Of a stretch of 64,000 bases of DNA, positions 52,420 to 61,292 are shown piece after piece. The notes beneath the pieces are model-generated. The model did no database searches, had not been told where the DNA came from, and was given only the letters and a program-made list of their open reading frames with translations. The DNA is taken from contig CALKPL010000020.1 in the NCBI GenBank assembly GCA_937991645.1, forward strand, positions 1 through 64,000. The letters run 5' to 3'. Made by a program: the position numbers and the translations under genes. Numbering within the stretch: position 1 is the stretch's first letter; each line of letters starts with the position of its first letter. This DNA is from UMGS1783 sp900555065. GTDB lineage: Bacteria; Bacillota; Clostridia; Oscillospirales; UMGS1783.

Positions 52420-54342
52420 TTGCAGTACTACCATGCGGGCGATTATGACGCCGCGGTGATTGGGGCGGGACACGCCGGAATTGAAGCCGCGCTGGCTTTG
52501 GCGCGGCTCGGCCTGCGCACCGTCCTGTTTACGCTGAATATGGACGCGGTGGGGAACATGCCCTGCAACCCGTCGATCGGCGGGACGGCGAAGGGCCACC
52601 TTGTCCGTGAGATCGACGCGCTGGGCGGCGAGATGGGACTTGCGGCGGACGAGACGTTTATCCAGTCGCGCATGCTCAACCGCGGCAAGGGCCCGGCCGT
52701 TCATTCCCTGCGCGCTCAGATTGACCGGCGCGCCTATCAAATGCGCATGAAACGCGTGCTGGAACGGACGGAAAACCTGTCCCTGCGCCAGGGCGAGGTC
52801 ACGGCGCTGGAACTGGACTGCGGCGGCAATGTTTGCGCCGCGCTGACGCGGACGGGCGGCCGCTACGCCGTGCGGGCCGCCGTGATCGCGACGGGGACAT
52901 ACCTGAACGGCCGGGTCATTATCGGAGAAGCGGTATACGAGAGCGGGCCGGACGGGATGCAGGCCGCGTCACGACTGGCGGACTGGCTGGCCGGGCAGGG
53001 ACTGGCCCTGCGCCGGTTCAAGACGGGAACGCCGGCGCGGATTCTGAAACGCAGCGTGGATTTTTCCAAAATGGAAGTGCAGAAGGGCGACGAGCCGGTC
53101 ACGCCCTTTTCGTTCTGGAGCGCGCCGACGCACGGCAATCTTGCGGACTGCCACCTGACCTATACCAATGCGCGCACGCACGGCGTTATATTGGAAAACC
53201 TGCACCGTTCGCCGTTGTTTTCCGGCGTTATCGAGGGCGTGGGGCCGCGCTATTGCCCAAGCATTGAGGACAAGGTAAACCGCTTTCGGGATAAGCCGCG
53301 CCACCAGCTCTTTGTCGAGCCCATGGGACTGGATACGGAGGAGATGTATTTACAGGGCATGTCGTCTTCGCTGCCGGAGGACGTTTACCTGGAAATGATC
53401 CGGACCGTGCCCGGGCTGGAGCGCGCCGAGATCATGCGCAGCGCCTATGCCATTGAGTACGACTGCGTGGACCCGCTCGAGCTGCAGCCCACTCTGGAGT
53501 TCAAAAAAATAGGCGGGCTGTACGGCGCGGGCCAGTTTAACGGCAGTTCCGGCTATGAGGAGGCGGCCGCGCAGGGGCTGATCGCCGGGATCAACGCGGC
53601 GCTGCGGATCAAGGGCGAGCCGCCCTATATTCCGCTGCGCAGCGAGAGTTATATCGGCGCGCTGATCGACGACCTTGTGACCAAGGGAACGGAGGAGCCA
53701 TATCGGATGATGACTTCGCGCTCCGAATACCGGCTGCTGCTGCGGCAGGACAACGCCGACCGCCGCCTGACCGAGACGGGGCGACGGCTCGGGCTGATCG
53801 ATGACGCGCGCTATGAAAAGTACCAGGATAAGTGGAATAAAATAGAACGGGAACAGGCGCGCGTCCGCACAGTGACCGTGCCGCCGTCCGAGGCTGTCAA
53901 CCGCCTGCTCACAGCCTGCGGCAGCGCGCCCATAACCACAGGTGTTCGCCTTTCGGAGCTGATCCGGCGGCCGGAGCTGGGATACGCGGCCCTTGCGCCC
54001 TGCGATCCGGACAGGCCCGACCTGCCGGCCGACGTGCAGGAGCAGGTTGAGATTTCGCTCAAGTACGAGGGGTATATCCGCCGCCAGCAGGCGCAGGTCG
54101 AAGCCGCGCGGAAGCTGGAGGCGCGCCGACTGCCTCAGGACGCGGATTACGAGTCCATACAGGGCCTGCGCATCGAGGCCAGGCAGAAGCTGAGCCGTGT
54201 GCGGCCGCGTTCGCTCGGACAGGCCGCGCGCATTTCAGGCGTGAGCCCGGCCGACGTTTCGGTGCTCATCCTGTGGCTGCGCGCAAGGGAACAGCGACGC
54301 GGGAAAGAGGACGGCGCGCCGCAGGACGCGCCGGAGGCGTAA
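52420..54342 (+). CDS. mnmG: tRNA uridine-5-carboxymethylaminomethyl(34) synthesis enzyme MnmG
   Basis: The 640-residue FAD-dependent partner of MnmE has the N-terminal AAVIGAGHAGIEAALALAR dinucleotide fold and the CNPSIGG motif. FKTGTPARI and the C-terminal helical domain (EGYIRRQQAQVEAARKLE) follow. The start codon is TTG at 52420 with AGGAGG 7 nt upstream. An in-frame ATG is not available nearby, so the TTG is convincing. Confidence 0.97.
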   Translation: MQYYHAGDYDAAVIGAGHAGIEAALALARLGLRTVLFTLNMDAVGNMPCNPSIGGTAKGHLVREIDALGGEMGLAADETFIQSRMLNRGKGPAVHSLRAQIDRRAYQMRMKRVLERTENLSLRQGEVTALELDCGGNVCAALTRTGGRYAVRAAVIATGTYLNGRVIIGEAVYESGPDGMQAASRLADWLAGQGLALRRFKTGTPARILKRSVDFSKMEVQKGDEPVTPFSFWSAPTHGNLADCHLTYTNARTHGVILENLHRSPLFSGVIEGVGPRYCPSIEDKVNRFRDKPRHQLFVEPMGLDTEEMYLQGMSSSLPEDVYLEMIRTVPGLERAEIMRSAYAIEYDCVDPLELQPTLEFKKIGGLYGAGQFNGSSGYEEAAAQGLIAGINAALRIKGEPPYIPLRSESYIGALIDDLVTKGTEEPYRMMTSRSEYRLLLRQDNADRRLTETGRRLGLIDDARYEKYQDKWNKIEREQARVRTVTVPPSEAVNRLLTACGSAPITTGVRLSELIRRPELGYAALAPCDPDRPDLPADVQEQVEISLKYEGYIRRQQAQVEAARKLEARRLPQDADYESIQGLRIEARQKLSRVRPRSLGQAARISGVSPADVSVLILWLRAREQRRGKEDGAPQDAPEA

Positions 54343-54935
54343 GCCGACGCGCCCGGCCTGCGGGCGGATCGCATGGGGCGCACGGCGCGGGACGCCGGCG
54401 GGGCCGGCCGGAAAAGGCGTTGTTTTTTCCGTCATGCAGGGCCGTACCACGGCTTCCGAGCGATGGACGGCGGCGCCTGATTTTCGGGCTGGGCTGTGTG
54501 CGGCGCGGCCTGTGGCGCGCCCGCAATCCACGCCCGGCAATCCGCGCCCGGCAATCCGCGCCCGGCAAGGCGCTGTCATGCGGCGCGGTTCGGGGTAGCG
54601 CCGCGGTACTGTGGGCGGCTTGCCGCGCTATACGCGCGCCGGAACTTTTCGGCAGGGGTCTTAAATACCCCGGACGGTTGGCGATGGCTGCGGGACCGGC
54701 CCAAAAGCCGCGCGCCATGCCGCCGGGTTCGCTGAATCCGGCGAAGCGGCTTTATGCGGCGGCGCGCGGGTCGCAAAATGCGGCGGCGCGCTTCGCATCC
54801 CGATCCTCGTTCGCGGAACGGGACCGGTGGCGCCTTGGGCGGCTGGATGATTTGTTCCGGTTTGTGTCGTCCGCTTCAGCAATCGGCGCGCATTTGTTAA
54901 TATAATCCCTTGAATCCTGACTGGTGGTGTTCGCA
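54343..54935. other. GC-rich intergenic region without a supported gene
   Basis: CAATCCACGCCCGGCAATCC-type text repeats near 54530-54570 (GCGCCCGGCAATCC three times in short succession). Open frames on both strands are composition artefacts. The last 60 bp turn AT-rich and probably hold a promoter for the next gene. Confidence 0.5.
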
Positions 54936-55217
54936 GTGAAATTCGCGTTTCTCATTATGGGAGATTTTGACTGTAAAATTGATAATGCGCAGATCGGCAA
55001 CGGTTCCGCTCAAATTGTAGGCGTATCAAATTTGGAAGAAGCTGTTTTCGCTGCCAAAGAACTTTATGAAAATGGAATCGACTGCATTGAATTGTGCGGT
55101 GCGTTTGGCAAAAATGGCGCAAAAGAGATCGTCAAGGCAACGGAGAATAGAATTCCAATCGGATATATAACGCATTTGCCGGAACAAGACGAATTGTACA
55201 GAGCCGTTTTTTCTTAA
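54936..55217 (+). CDS. DUF6506-like small protein
   Basis: The 93-residue protein is AT-richer than its neighbours. It begins KFAFLIMGDFDCKIDN, continues with GVSNLEEAVFAAKELYENGI and ends with the GYITHLPEQDELYRAVF segment, a pattern I associate with DUF6506. A conserved Cys (DCIELCGAFG) is present. Function is unknown. I use the GTG at 54936 (GGTGGT 7 nt upstream); an in-frame GTG at 54924 is the alternative. It interrupts the usual mnmG-rsmG adjacency. Confidence 0.75.
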   Translation: MKFAFLIMGDFDCKIDNAQIGNGSAQIVGVSNLEEAVFAAKELYENGIDCIELCGAFGKNGAKEIVKATENRIPIGYITHLPEQDELYRAVFS

Positions 55218-55338
55218 CTGAAACGCCGCAATGGCAGGCGCGCCGCGCCCGCGCCCGGCTGACAGGGGAGCGGGCCGCTGTCCGCAAACAGGAGGTAGCC
55301 TGCCGCCGTCTTATACGGCAGTGGGAAAGGGGAGAAAT

Positions 55339-56070
55339 ATGACCGACGAGAAAACCTGGCTTATGGAATATATGGAAACGTTTGCGGCCGCGCGCGGTCT
55401 TGCGCTGCCGCCCGGCGCGGCCGAGCGGTTTTATCGCTACGCCGCGTTCCTGCTTGCACAGAATGAGAAAATGAACCTCACCGCGCTGAAGACGCTGCAG
55501 GCCGTTGCCGACGGGCATTTTCTGGACAGCCTGGCGCCTGCGGCCATGGGGCTGATTCCGGATGGGAGCCGCATTATCGATATTGGCTGCGGGCCCGGCC
55601 TGCCCGGTCTGCCGCTGCGCTTTGCGCTGGAAAACAGCGAAGTGACGCTGGTGGACAGCCAGCGCAAGCGGGTGCGGTTTATGGAGGAGTTTATCGCCGA
55701 TACGGGCCTTTCCGGCGCAAAGCCGGTTTGCGCCCGCGCCGAAGCGCTGGCCGCGGATCCGGCGTATCGAGAGCGGTTCGACGTGGCAGTCTCGCGCGCC
55801 GTGGCGGGCCTGTCAGTACTGTGCGAACTGTGCCTGCCCTTTGTGCGCGTCGGCGGCGTGATGCTCGCCTACAAGGGCCGGGGCGCGCAGGAGGAGGCGG
55901 AAGCCGCGCGCGGCGCCGTGTCGGCGCTCGGCGGCAGGCTGCGGGGTGTGGAAAACGCCGGGCTTGCGGGCGAACAGGACGGGCACTGTATCATAATCAT
56001 CGAAAAAACTGCGCAAACCGCTAAAATCTACCCTAGAAAATACGCGAAAATAACAAAGAATCCGCTATAA
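55339..56070 (+). CDS. rsmG: 16S rRNA (guanine(527)-N7)-methyltransferase
   Basis: The 243-residue SAM-dependent methyltransferase carries NEKMNLTALKT, HFLDSLAP, the SAM site IIDIGCGPGLPGLPLRFA and the AVSRAVAGLSVLCELCLPF segment of the RsmG (GidB) family. It modifies G527 of 16S rRNA; its loss gives low-level streptomycin resistance in other species. AAGGGGAG precedes the ATG at 55339. The cluster mnmG-rsmG-noc-parA-parB is the classical origin-linked set. Confidence 0.96.
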   Translation: MTDEKTWLMEYMETFAAARGLALPPGAAERFYRYAAFLLAQNEKMNLTALKTLQAVADGHFLDSLAPAAMGLIPDGSRIIDIGCGPGLPGLPLRFALENSEVTLVDSQRKRVRFMEEFIADTGLSGAKPVCARAEALAADPAYRERFDVAVSRAVAGLSVLCELCLPFVRVGGVMLAYKGRGAQEEAEAARGAVSALGGRLRGVENAGLAGEQDGHCIIIIEKTAQTAKIYPRKYAKITKNPL

Positions 56071-56207
56071 ACCGACACGTTTCCCGGCCGCCGCCTGCCG
56101 AAGACGCACGAATCTCGCGGTTTGGCGCGTATTCTGCCGAATCCTGTTGATAAAAAATAATTGGATAATTATTCCAGTTATGGTATCATAAGGGTGAGGT
56201 GATACAT

Positions 56208-57026
56208 ATGGACAGGCAGTACCGCGATTACAGCATCAGGCAGATTCCCGTGAACCGGCTTCGCCCCGATCCGGGACAGGCGCGCCGGCAGTTTGACCAG
56301 AGGGATATTGAGGAGCTTGCGCTCAGCATTCGGCAAGTGGGCATTTTGCAGCCGCTGCTTGTGCGCAGGCACGACGGCGAATACCAGATCATTGCAGGGG
56401 AACGCAGGCTGCGCGCCGCAAAAATGGCCGGCTTATCCGTTCTGCCCTGTATTATATGCGACTTTAACAGTGAAAAGGCCGCTGTCGCGTCGATGATTGA
56501 AAACCTGCAGCGCAAAGACCTCAATCCATTTGAAGAGGCCGTCGGGATCCGCCGGCTGATGCTGATGCTGAATTTAACGCAGGAGGAGATTGCCAAAAAG
56601 CTGGGGAAAGCACAGTCGAGCGTCGCAAACAAGCTGCGCCTGCTCGCACTTGACGAGGCGTTGCGGCGCAGGATTCTGGACGCAGGGCTTACCGAACGCC
56701 ATGCCCGCGCCCTGCTGACGGTGCCTGAGGCCGAACGTGCGGCCGTGCTCGAATATATCATAGAGCACGAGCTGAACGTCGAGGCTACGGAGCGCTATAT
56801 AAAGCTGCAGCAGTCGTCCGTCAGACAGCATAAAAAGCCCAAAATTTATTTTAAGGACCTGCGGATCTTCATCAACACCATAGACAAGTCGATTAAATAC
56901 CTTGCAAGCGCAGGAATTCAGGCCGATGCAAAAAAGACGGAGGACGAGGAGTTTATTCATTACACGATTAAGATTCCCAAGAACCGGGCGGCGCGGATTT
57001 CCGGCGCGCAAAAAAAAATAGGATGA
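56208..57026 (+). CDS. noc: ParB-like nucleoid occlusion protein Noc
   Basis: The 272-residue ParB-family protein carries the CTP-binding GERRLRAAKMAG motif, the ENLQRKDLNPFEEA box and the HTH region NLTQEEIAKKLGKAQSSVAN. It lies between rsmG and parA, the position of Noc in Bacillus. Its N terminus (MDRQYRDYSIRQIPVNRLRP) is short, without an obvious membrane-targeting amphipathic helix. It could therefore be a second ParB-like protein rather than a true Noc. The start is ATG at 56208 with GAGGTG 6 nt upstream. Confidence 0.85.
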   Translation: MDRQYRDYSIRQIPVNRLRPDPGQARRQFDQRDIEELALSIRQVGILQPLLVRRHDGEYQIIAGERRLRAAKMAGLSVLPCIICDFNSEKAAVASMIENLQRKDLNPFEEAVGIRRLMLMLNLTQEEIAKKLGKAQSSVANKLRLLALDEALRRRILDAGLTERHARALLTVPEAERAAVLEYIIEHELNVEATERYIKLQQSSVRQHKKPKIYFKDLRIFINTIDKSIKYLASAGIQADAKKTEDEEFIHYTIKIPKNRAARISGAQKKIG

Positions 57027-57047
57027 CAGGCGGCTGAGCCGGATGGA

Positions 57048-57085
57048 GAAGGGGCCGGGCCCGCATATGCGGGCTCGGCCCCTTT
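57048..57085 (+). terminator. Terminator after noc
   Basis: AAGGGGCCGGGCCCGC and GCGGGCTCGGCCCCTTT form a long, nearly perfect hairpin about 22 bp after the noc stop. The T run is short. Confidence 0.65.
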
Positions 57086-57089
57086 GCTG

Positions 57090-57105
57090 TGTTCCACGTG
57101 GAACA
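57090..57105. promoter_or_regulatory. parS site 1
   Basis: The perfect 16-bp palindrome TGTTCCACGTGGAACA is a known close variant of the parS consensus TGTTTCACGTGAAACA, bound by ParB. It lies between noc and parA. Confidence 0.92.
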
Positions 57106-57570
57106 TTGAGGCGCGTCCGGCACATAATAAAGGGAAGGCCGCTCATTTTGCGGTTAAAAGGACGGGCGCAAACCTGCGTAAAGCGGAGACGCGCGGGACG
57201 AGCGCCGGGCCGAATAGGAACACCGCGACGGGAACGCGCGCCGGACCGAGCGGCGTTTTGTGGCTCTTGCGCATATGGGGCTGTGGCGTCGGACTGCGGC
57301 CGCGCGCCGAGCCTATAAAGCACGCCGGACGGGGACAAGCGCCGTTTTTGGGGACGCACGGGCAGGGCGGGTATGCCGGCGGGCAAATCAACGGCGCGTC
57401 CGCAGGGCAGGCAGGTCCGCATTCGCACAAGCAGAACAGGCCGTCGGCCGCCTGATACGGACTGTGAAATGCGGGCGCCTGTAGCGGAGTCTGCACAGGC
57501 GGCCCACGGGGGAAACCCGGATTTGCGGATGGGCCTTGACGGGACGGCCGGACAGGCTGTAAAAAATAAT

Positions 57571-57586
57571 TGTTCCACGTGGAACA
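57571..57586. promoter_or_regulatory. parS site 2
   Basis: A second identical TGTTCCACGTGGAACA palindrome lies 465 bp from the first, about 30 bp upstream of the probable parA -10 box (TATAAT, 57617-57622). ParB bound here could also influence parA transcription. The sequence between the two sites (57110-57570) contains no supported gene. Confidence 0.92.
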
Positions 57587-57725
57587 ACCCCTCTTTTTCT
57601 TCGCAGGGTTTTATGCTATAATAGTTTCATCAGGGTGACTCCCGTCTCCCCTCCCTGGGGATTCGGGGTCAGAGAGAGCGCGCGCAGGCCAAAAGAGGCC
57701 CGCGCGCGCCGGGGAGATGAAAATC

Positions 57726-58502
57726 ATGGGTAAAATCGTTGCTGTTGCAAATCAGAAGGGCGGCGTGGGCAAAACCACGAGCGTAATCAACCTGAGCGCG
57801 GCTGTCGCACTGCTCGGCAAGCGCACGCTGCTTGTAGATATGGATCCGCAGGGAAACGCGACGAGCGGCTGCGGCGTAAACAAACGCAAACTTGAGCGCT
57901 CCGTCTATACCGCGCTGGCACATCCGCAGGAGACGGCGGCCTGCATTCTCAAAACGGGCACGGCCAACCTCTTTCTGCTTCCATCCAGTATAGATCTTGC
58001 CGGCGCGGAGCTGGAACTCGTAGGATTGGACAAGCGGGAAAGCATGCTGAAACAGGCCCTTGCATCGGTACGGGACGAGTTCGACTTTGTTTTTATCGAT
58101 TGTCCGCCGTCGCTTGCGCTGCTGACGCTCAACGCTCTGTGCGCCGCGGACAGCGTGCTCATTCCCATCCAGTGCGAGTATTTTGCGCTCGAGGGGCTGT
58201 CCCAGCTGACCAACACCATTAAGCTCGTCAAACGCAATTACAATCCCGGACTGGAAATTGAGGGCGTATTGCTCACCATGTACGACGGGCGGCAGAACCT
58301 GAGCATCCAATCTGCGGAAGAAGTGAAAAAGTATTTCAATGACAAGCTGTACACCGCCGTTATCCCGCGCAATGTGCGCCTGTCGGAAGCGCCGAGCTAT
58401 GGAATGCCCATTTTTGAATACGACCGGTTCTGTAAGGGCGCGATGGCCTATAAGGCCGTTGGAGAAGAATTTTTGAGGAAAAATGCAGGAGAACAGCCAT
58501 GA
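57726..58502 (+). CDS. parA: Chromosome partitioning ATPase ParA (Soj)
   Basis: The 258-residue deviant Walker ATPase has the KGGVGKTT motif near the N terminus, DMDPQGNATSG, and FVFIDCPPSLALLTLNAL. With ParB and parS it moves and orients the origin and modulates DnaA. I prefer the ATG at 57726, because GGGGAG abuts the earlier in-frame ATG at 57717 and has proper spacing to this one. Its stop overlaps parB by 4 bp (ATGA). Confidence 0.96.
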   Translation: MGKIVAVANQKGGVGKTTSVINLSAAVALLGKRTLLVDMDPQGNATSGCGVNKRKLERSVYTALAHPQETAACILKTGTANLFLLPSSIDLAGAELELVGLDKRESMLKQALASVRDEFDFVFIDCPPSLALLTLNALCAADSVLIPIQCEYFALEGLSQLTNTIKLVKRNYNPGLEIEGVLLTMYDGRQNLSIQSAEEVKKYFNDKLYTAVIPRNVRLSEAPSYGMPIFEYDRFCKGAMAYKAVGEEFLRKNAGEQP

Positions 58503-59356
58503 AAAAAGGATTGGGAAGGGGCCTTGACGCCCTGTTTCAGGATAACGAGCCGGCGCGTGCGCCGGAGACCGGCGGCGCGCCGACAGAAGTTGCCGTGGCG
58601 GATATTGAGCCCAACCGCGGACAGCCCCGGCATGTTTTTGATGAGGAGAAGCTGCGGGAACTGGCTGATTCCATCCGGGAGCACGGCGTGGTTTCGCCCC
58701 TGATCGTCTCGGAGCTGGGCGACGGCCGGTATCGGATTATCGCGGGCGAACGCCGCTGGCGCGCTGCGCGGATGGCCGGACTGAAAAAAGTGCCGGTCGT
58801 CGTGCGGGCCGCCGGCGCGCAGGAGATCATGGAAGTGTCCCTGATTGAAAACCTGCAGCGGGAGGACCTGAATATCATTGAGGAGGCCAAGGGTTACCTG
58901 CGCCTGCAGGAGGAGTTCGGGCTGACGCAGGAACAGATCGCGCGGCGGGTCGGCAAATCCCGGCCGGGCGTTGCCAACGCGCTGCGTTTGCTGCATCTGC
59001 CCGCGGCGGCGCTCGATCTGCTTGAGGAGGGTAAGCTCTCGCCGGGCCATGGAAAAGTGCTGCTCGCCTGCCCGGATGAAAAGACCGCGGCTGAACTTGC
59101 GGCGCGCGCCGCCGCGGACGAGCTCTCGGTGCGCGAACTGGAGGCGATGGTCCGGCGCGCGCTGCAGCCCAAGCAGGACAAGCAGGAGGACCCGGCGCTG
59201 CCGTATGTGCGCGAGCTGGAGACGCGCATTTCGGAAAACCTGGGCCGCAAGGCAAAGGTGGTCCGTTCCGGCGGCCGCGGGCGGATTGTGCTGGAGTTTT
59301 ATTCGGACGACGACCTGACCGCGCTCGCCGAACTGCTTTCGGGCGGGCTTGCGTGA
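58499..59356 (+). CDS. parB: Chromosome partitioning protein ParB (Spo0J)
   Basis: The 285-residue protein has the N-terminal LGRGLDALF ParA-interacting motif, the CTP-binding GERRWRAARMAG and ENLQREDLNIIEEA boxes. The HTH (LTQEQIARRVGKSRPGVANAL) and a C-terminal dimerisation domain follow. It loads at parS as a CTP-dependent clamp. It overlaps parA and has two parS sites in the preceding intergenic region. Confidence 0.97.
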   Translation: MKKGLGRGLDALFQDNEPARAPETGGAPTEVAVADIEPNRGQPRHVFDEEKLRELADSIREHGVVSPLIVSELGDGRYRIIAGERRWRAARMAGLKKVPVVVRAAGAQEIMEVSLIENLQREDLNIIEEAKGYLRLQEEFGLTQEQIARRVGKSRPGVANALRLLHLPAAALDLLEEGKLSPGHGKVLLACPDEKTAAELAARAAADELSVRELEAMVRRALQPKQDKQEDPALPYVRELETRISENLGRKAKVVRSGGRGRIVLEFYSDDDLTALAELLSGGLA

Positions 59357-59439
59357 CAGGCGGCGGCCGGTTTCCGGTCGCCCGGCTTTGCCGCTGCAAA
59401 TGCAGAGCCGACGCGCCGTATACGCGCTTGCGCCCGGCG

Positions 59440-59590
59440 CGGGCGTGTGCTATAATGAAAACTATCAATAGACCTGCCGGCGGTGAAAGCATATCCCGTC
59501 GCAAGATATGGGGGAGGACAGGCAGGCATGGCCGCCTGTTTTCTCTGCGTGCGGCGCGGACAGGTTTGCCGCGCGTATTTGGAGGCGTAT
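59440..59590 (+). promoter_or_regulatory. Structured leader upstream of the lipoate ligase gene (unassigned)
   Basis: After a -10-like TATAAT near 59451 the leader can pair CATATC with GATATG and GACCTGCC with GGCAGG. It also has a hairpin CAGGC...GCCTG followed by TTTT inside the leader, resembling an attenuator. I could not match it to a known riboswitch class. Confidence 0.3.
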
Positions 59591-59593
59591 GAA

Positions 59594-60577
59594 ATGTATT
59601 TGATTCGGACTGATACGACGGACCCCGCGTACAATCTGGCGGCGGAGGAATTCCTGCTCAAGCAGAAACGCGGGGACATTTTTTATTTGTGGCGCAATAA
59701 GCCGTCCATTATCATCGGCAAAAACCAGAACGCCTACAGCGAAATCGACGTTGATTACGTACGCGACCACGGGATTCAAGTGGTTCGCCGCCTGACCGGC
59801 GGCGGCGCGGTCTTTCACGATTTGGGGAACATCAATTTCACGTTTATCGCATCGCAGAAAGAGGCGGGCGCAGACGTCTCCTTTGAGCGGTTTACCCGGC
59901 CGGTCGTCGATTTTCTGCGTTCGCTCGGCCTGGACGCCGCGTTTTCCGGACGCAACGACATACAGGTGAGCGGCTATAAAATCTCCGGCAACGCCCAGAC
60001 GCGCTTCGGCGACCGGTTTATGCACCACGGGACGCTGCTGTTCGGCGCGAATATGACGGACCTTTCGCGCGCGCTGACGGTGCATCCGCTTAAAATCCAG
60101 GGAAAGAGCATCCAGTCTGTACGGGCCAGGGTGGCAAATATATCGGAATTCCTTAAAGAGCCCATGGAAATTACCGAATTTATGGACAAGCTGCTGGCCT
60201 TTGTCGAGGCGAAATACCCGGACAGCGAGGCCTATACGCTTTCCAAAGAGGACCATGCGCAGATCGGCCGGCTTTGTGCGGAAAAATATGCACAGTGGGG
60301 CTGGAATTTCGGGGAGAATCCTGCCTATTCGTTTCAAAAGACGGCGAAGTTTGACGGCGGCCTGATTGAGGTGCGTATGGATATCGACGGCGAGCGCATC
60401 ACAGGAATCCGGATTGCGGGCGACTTTTTCGGGGTTGCGGAAATATCCGAGCTGGAAGCCGCGCTCACAGGCGTGTCGCACGAGCCGGAGGCCATCCGCG
60501 CCGCGCTCGCCGGCATGGACCTGGTCCCGTATCTGGGCGGGATTACTACCGAGCAGCTGATTCAGACAATGTTTTAA
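59594..60577 (+). CDS. Lipoate--protein ligase
   Basis: The 327-residue enzyme attaches lipoate to E2 or GcvH proteins using ATP. It has the LplA catalytic segment RRLTGGGAVFHDLGN, the FSGRNDIQVSGYKISGNAQ box and a C-terminal accessory domain, as in LplA/LplJ proteins of Bacillota. The ATG at 59594 has GGAGG 8 nt upstream; the longer frame to 59483 runs through the leader. Confidence 0.93.
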   Translation: MYLIRTDTTDPAYNLAAEEFLLKQKRGDIFYLWRNKPSIIIGKNQNAYSEIDVDYVRDHGIQVVRRLTGGGAVFHDLGNINFTFIASQKEAGADVSFERFTRPVVDFLRSLGLDAAFSGRNDIQVSGYKISGNAQTRFGDRFMHHGTLLFGANMTDLSRALTVHPLKIQGKSIQSVRARVANISEFLKEPMEITEFMDKLLAFVEAKYPDSEAYTLSKEDHAQIGRLCAEKYAQWGWNFGENPAYSFQKTAKFDGGLIEVRMDIDGERITGIRIAGDFFGVAEISELEAALTGVSHEPEAIRAALAGMDLVPYLGGITTEQLIQTMF

Positions 60578-60605
60578 CCCTGCCGGGCGCGCGGGCGGAG
60601 GAACC

Positions 60606-61150
60606 GGTTTTGCCTGCGCCCGCGCAGAGCGGCGCAGCGCGGGCGCGGCGCGGCACAGGCAGTTCTCCGCGGGCCGGTGCAGAGCGGGCGCGGCGAAGCG
60701 CAGGCAGTTCTCCGCGGGCCGGTGCAGAGCGGGCGCGGCGCGGTACGGGCAGTTCCCCGCGGGCCGGTGCAGAGCAGGGCAGCGCGGCACGGCAAGGATA
60801 GTTAGTTCCCCGCGTGCCGGGGCAGAGCGGGCGCGGCGCGGCAATGGCGGTTCCCCGCAGGGCGGGACCGAGCGGCGCAGTGCGGCGCGGGCAGTTCCCC
60901 GCGTGCCGGGGCAGAGCGGCGCGGCGCGGCAAGGGTAGTTAGTTCCCCGCGGGGCGGGGCAGAGCGGGCGCGGCGCGGTACGGGCAGTTCCCCGCAGGGC
61001 GGGACCGAGCGGCGCGGCGCGGCACGGGCAGTTCCCCCCGTGCCGGGGCAGCGCGGGCGCGGCGCGGCACGGGCAGTTCCCCGCGGGCTGGTGCAGAGCG
61101 GGCGCGGCGCGGCACAGGCAGTTCCCCGCGGGCCGGGGCAGAGCAGCAAG
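60606..61150. repeat. Tandem array of a 45-bp GC-rich unit, about 12 copies
   Basis: AGTTCTCCGC/AGTTCCCCGC recurs at 60661, 60706, 60751, 60804 and about 60849, with later copies to 61125. Spacing is mostly 45 bp, with some 53-bp variants. The unit contains GGGCCGGTGCAGAGCGGGCG. A 45-bp period keeps open frames alive on both strands (15-residue repeats), but no ribosome-binding site or start supports a gene. It separates the lipoate ligase and DUF1846 genes. Confidence 0.9.
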
Positions 61151-61292
61151 GGCTCTCTGTCCAAAAGGGATTGTATCCAGCCGGCGTGGCGAACCGTACA
61201 TGCAGGGAATTGGGGATTATGCGTCCGGCCTGCCGGGCCGGGGCTTTCTATACATTTAAAAATAAAAATGGGTCTGGGGAGGATTCAGTCGC

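Noticed and set aside
59465..61201. 578-codon minus-strand frame with 15-residue repeats
   Set aside because: It covers the lipoate ligase gene on the opposite strand and the 45-bp array; the repeat text is the array read in one frame.
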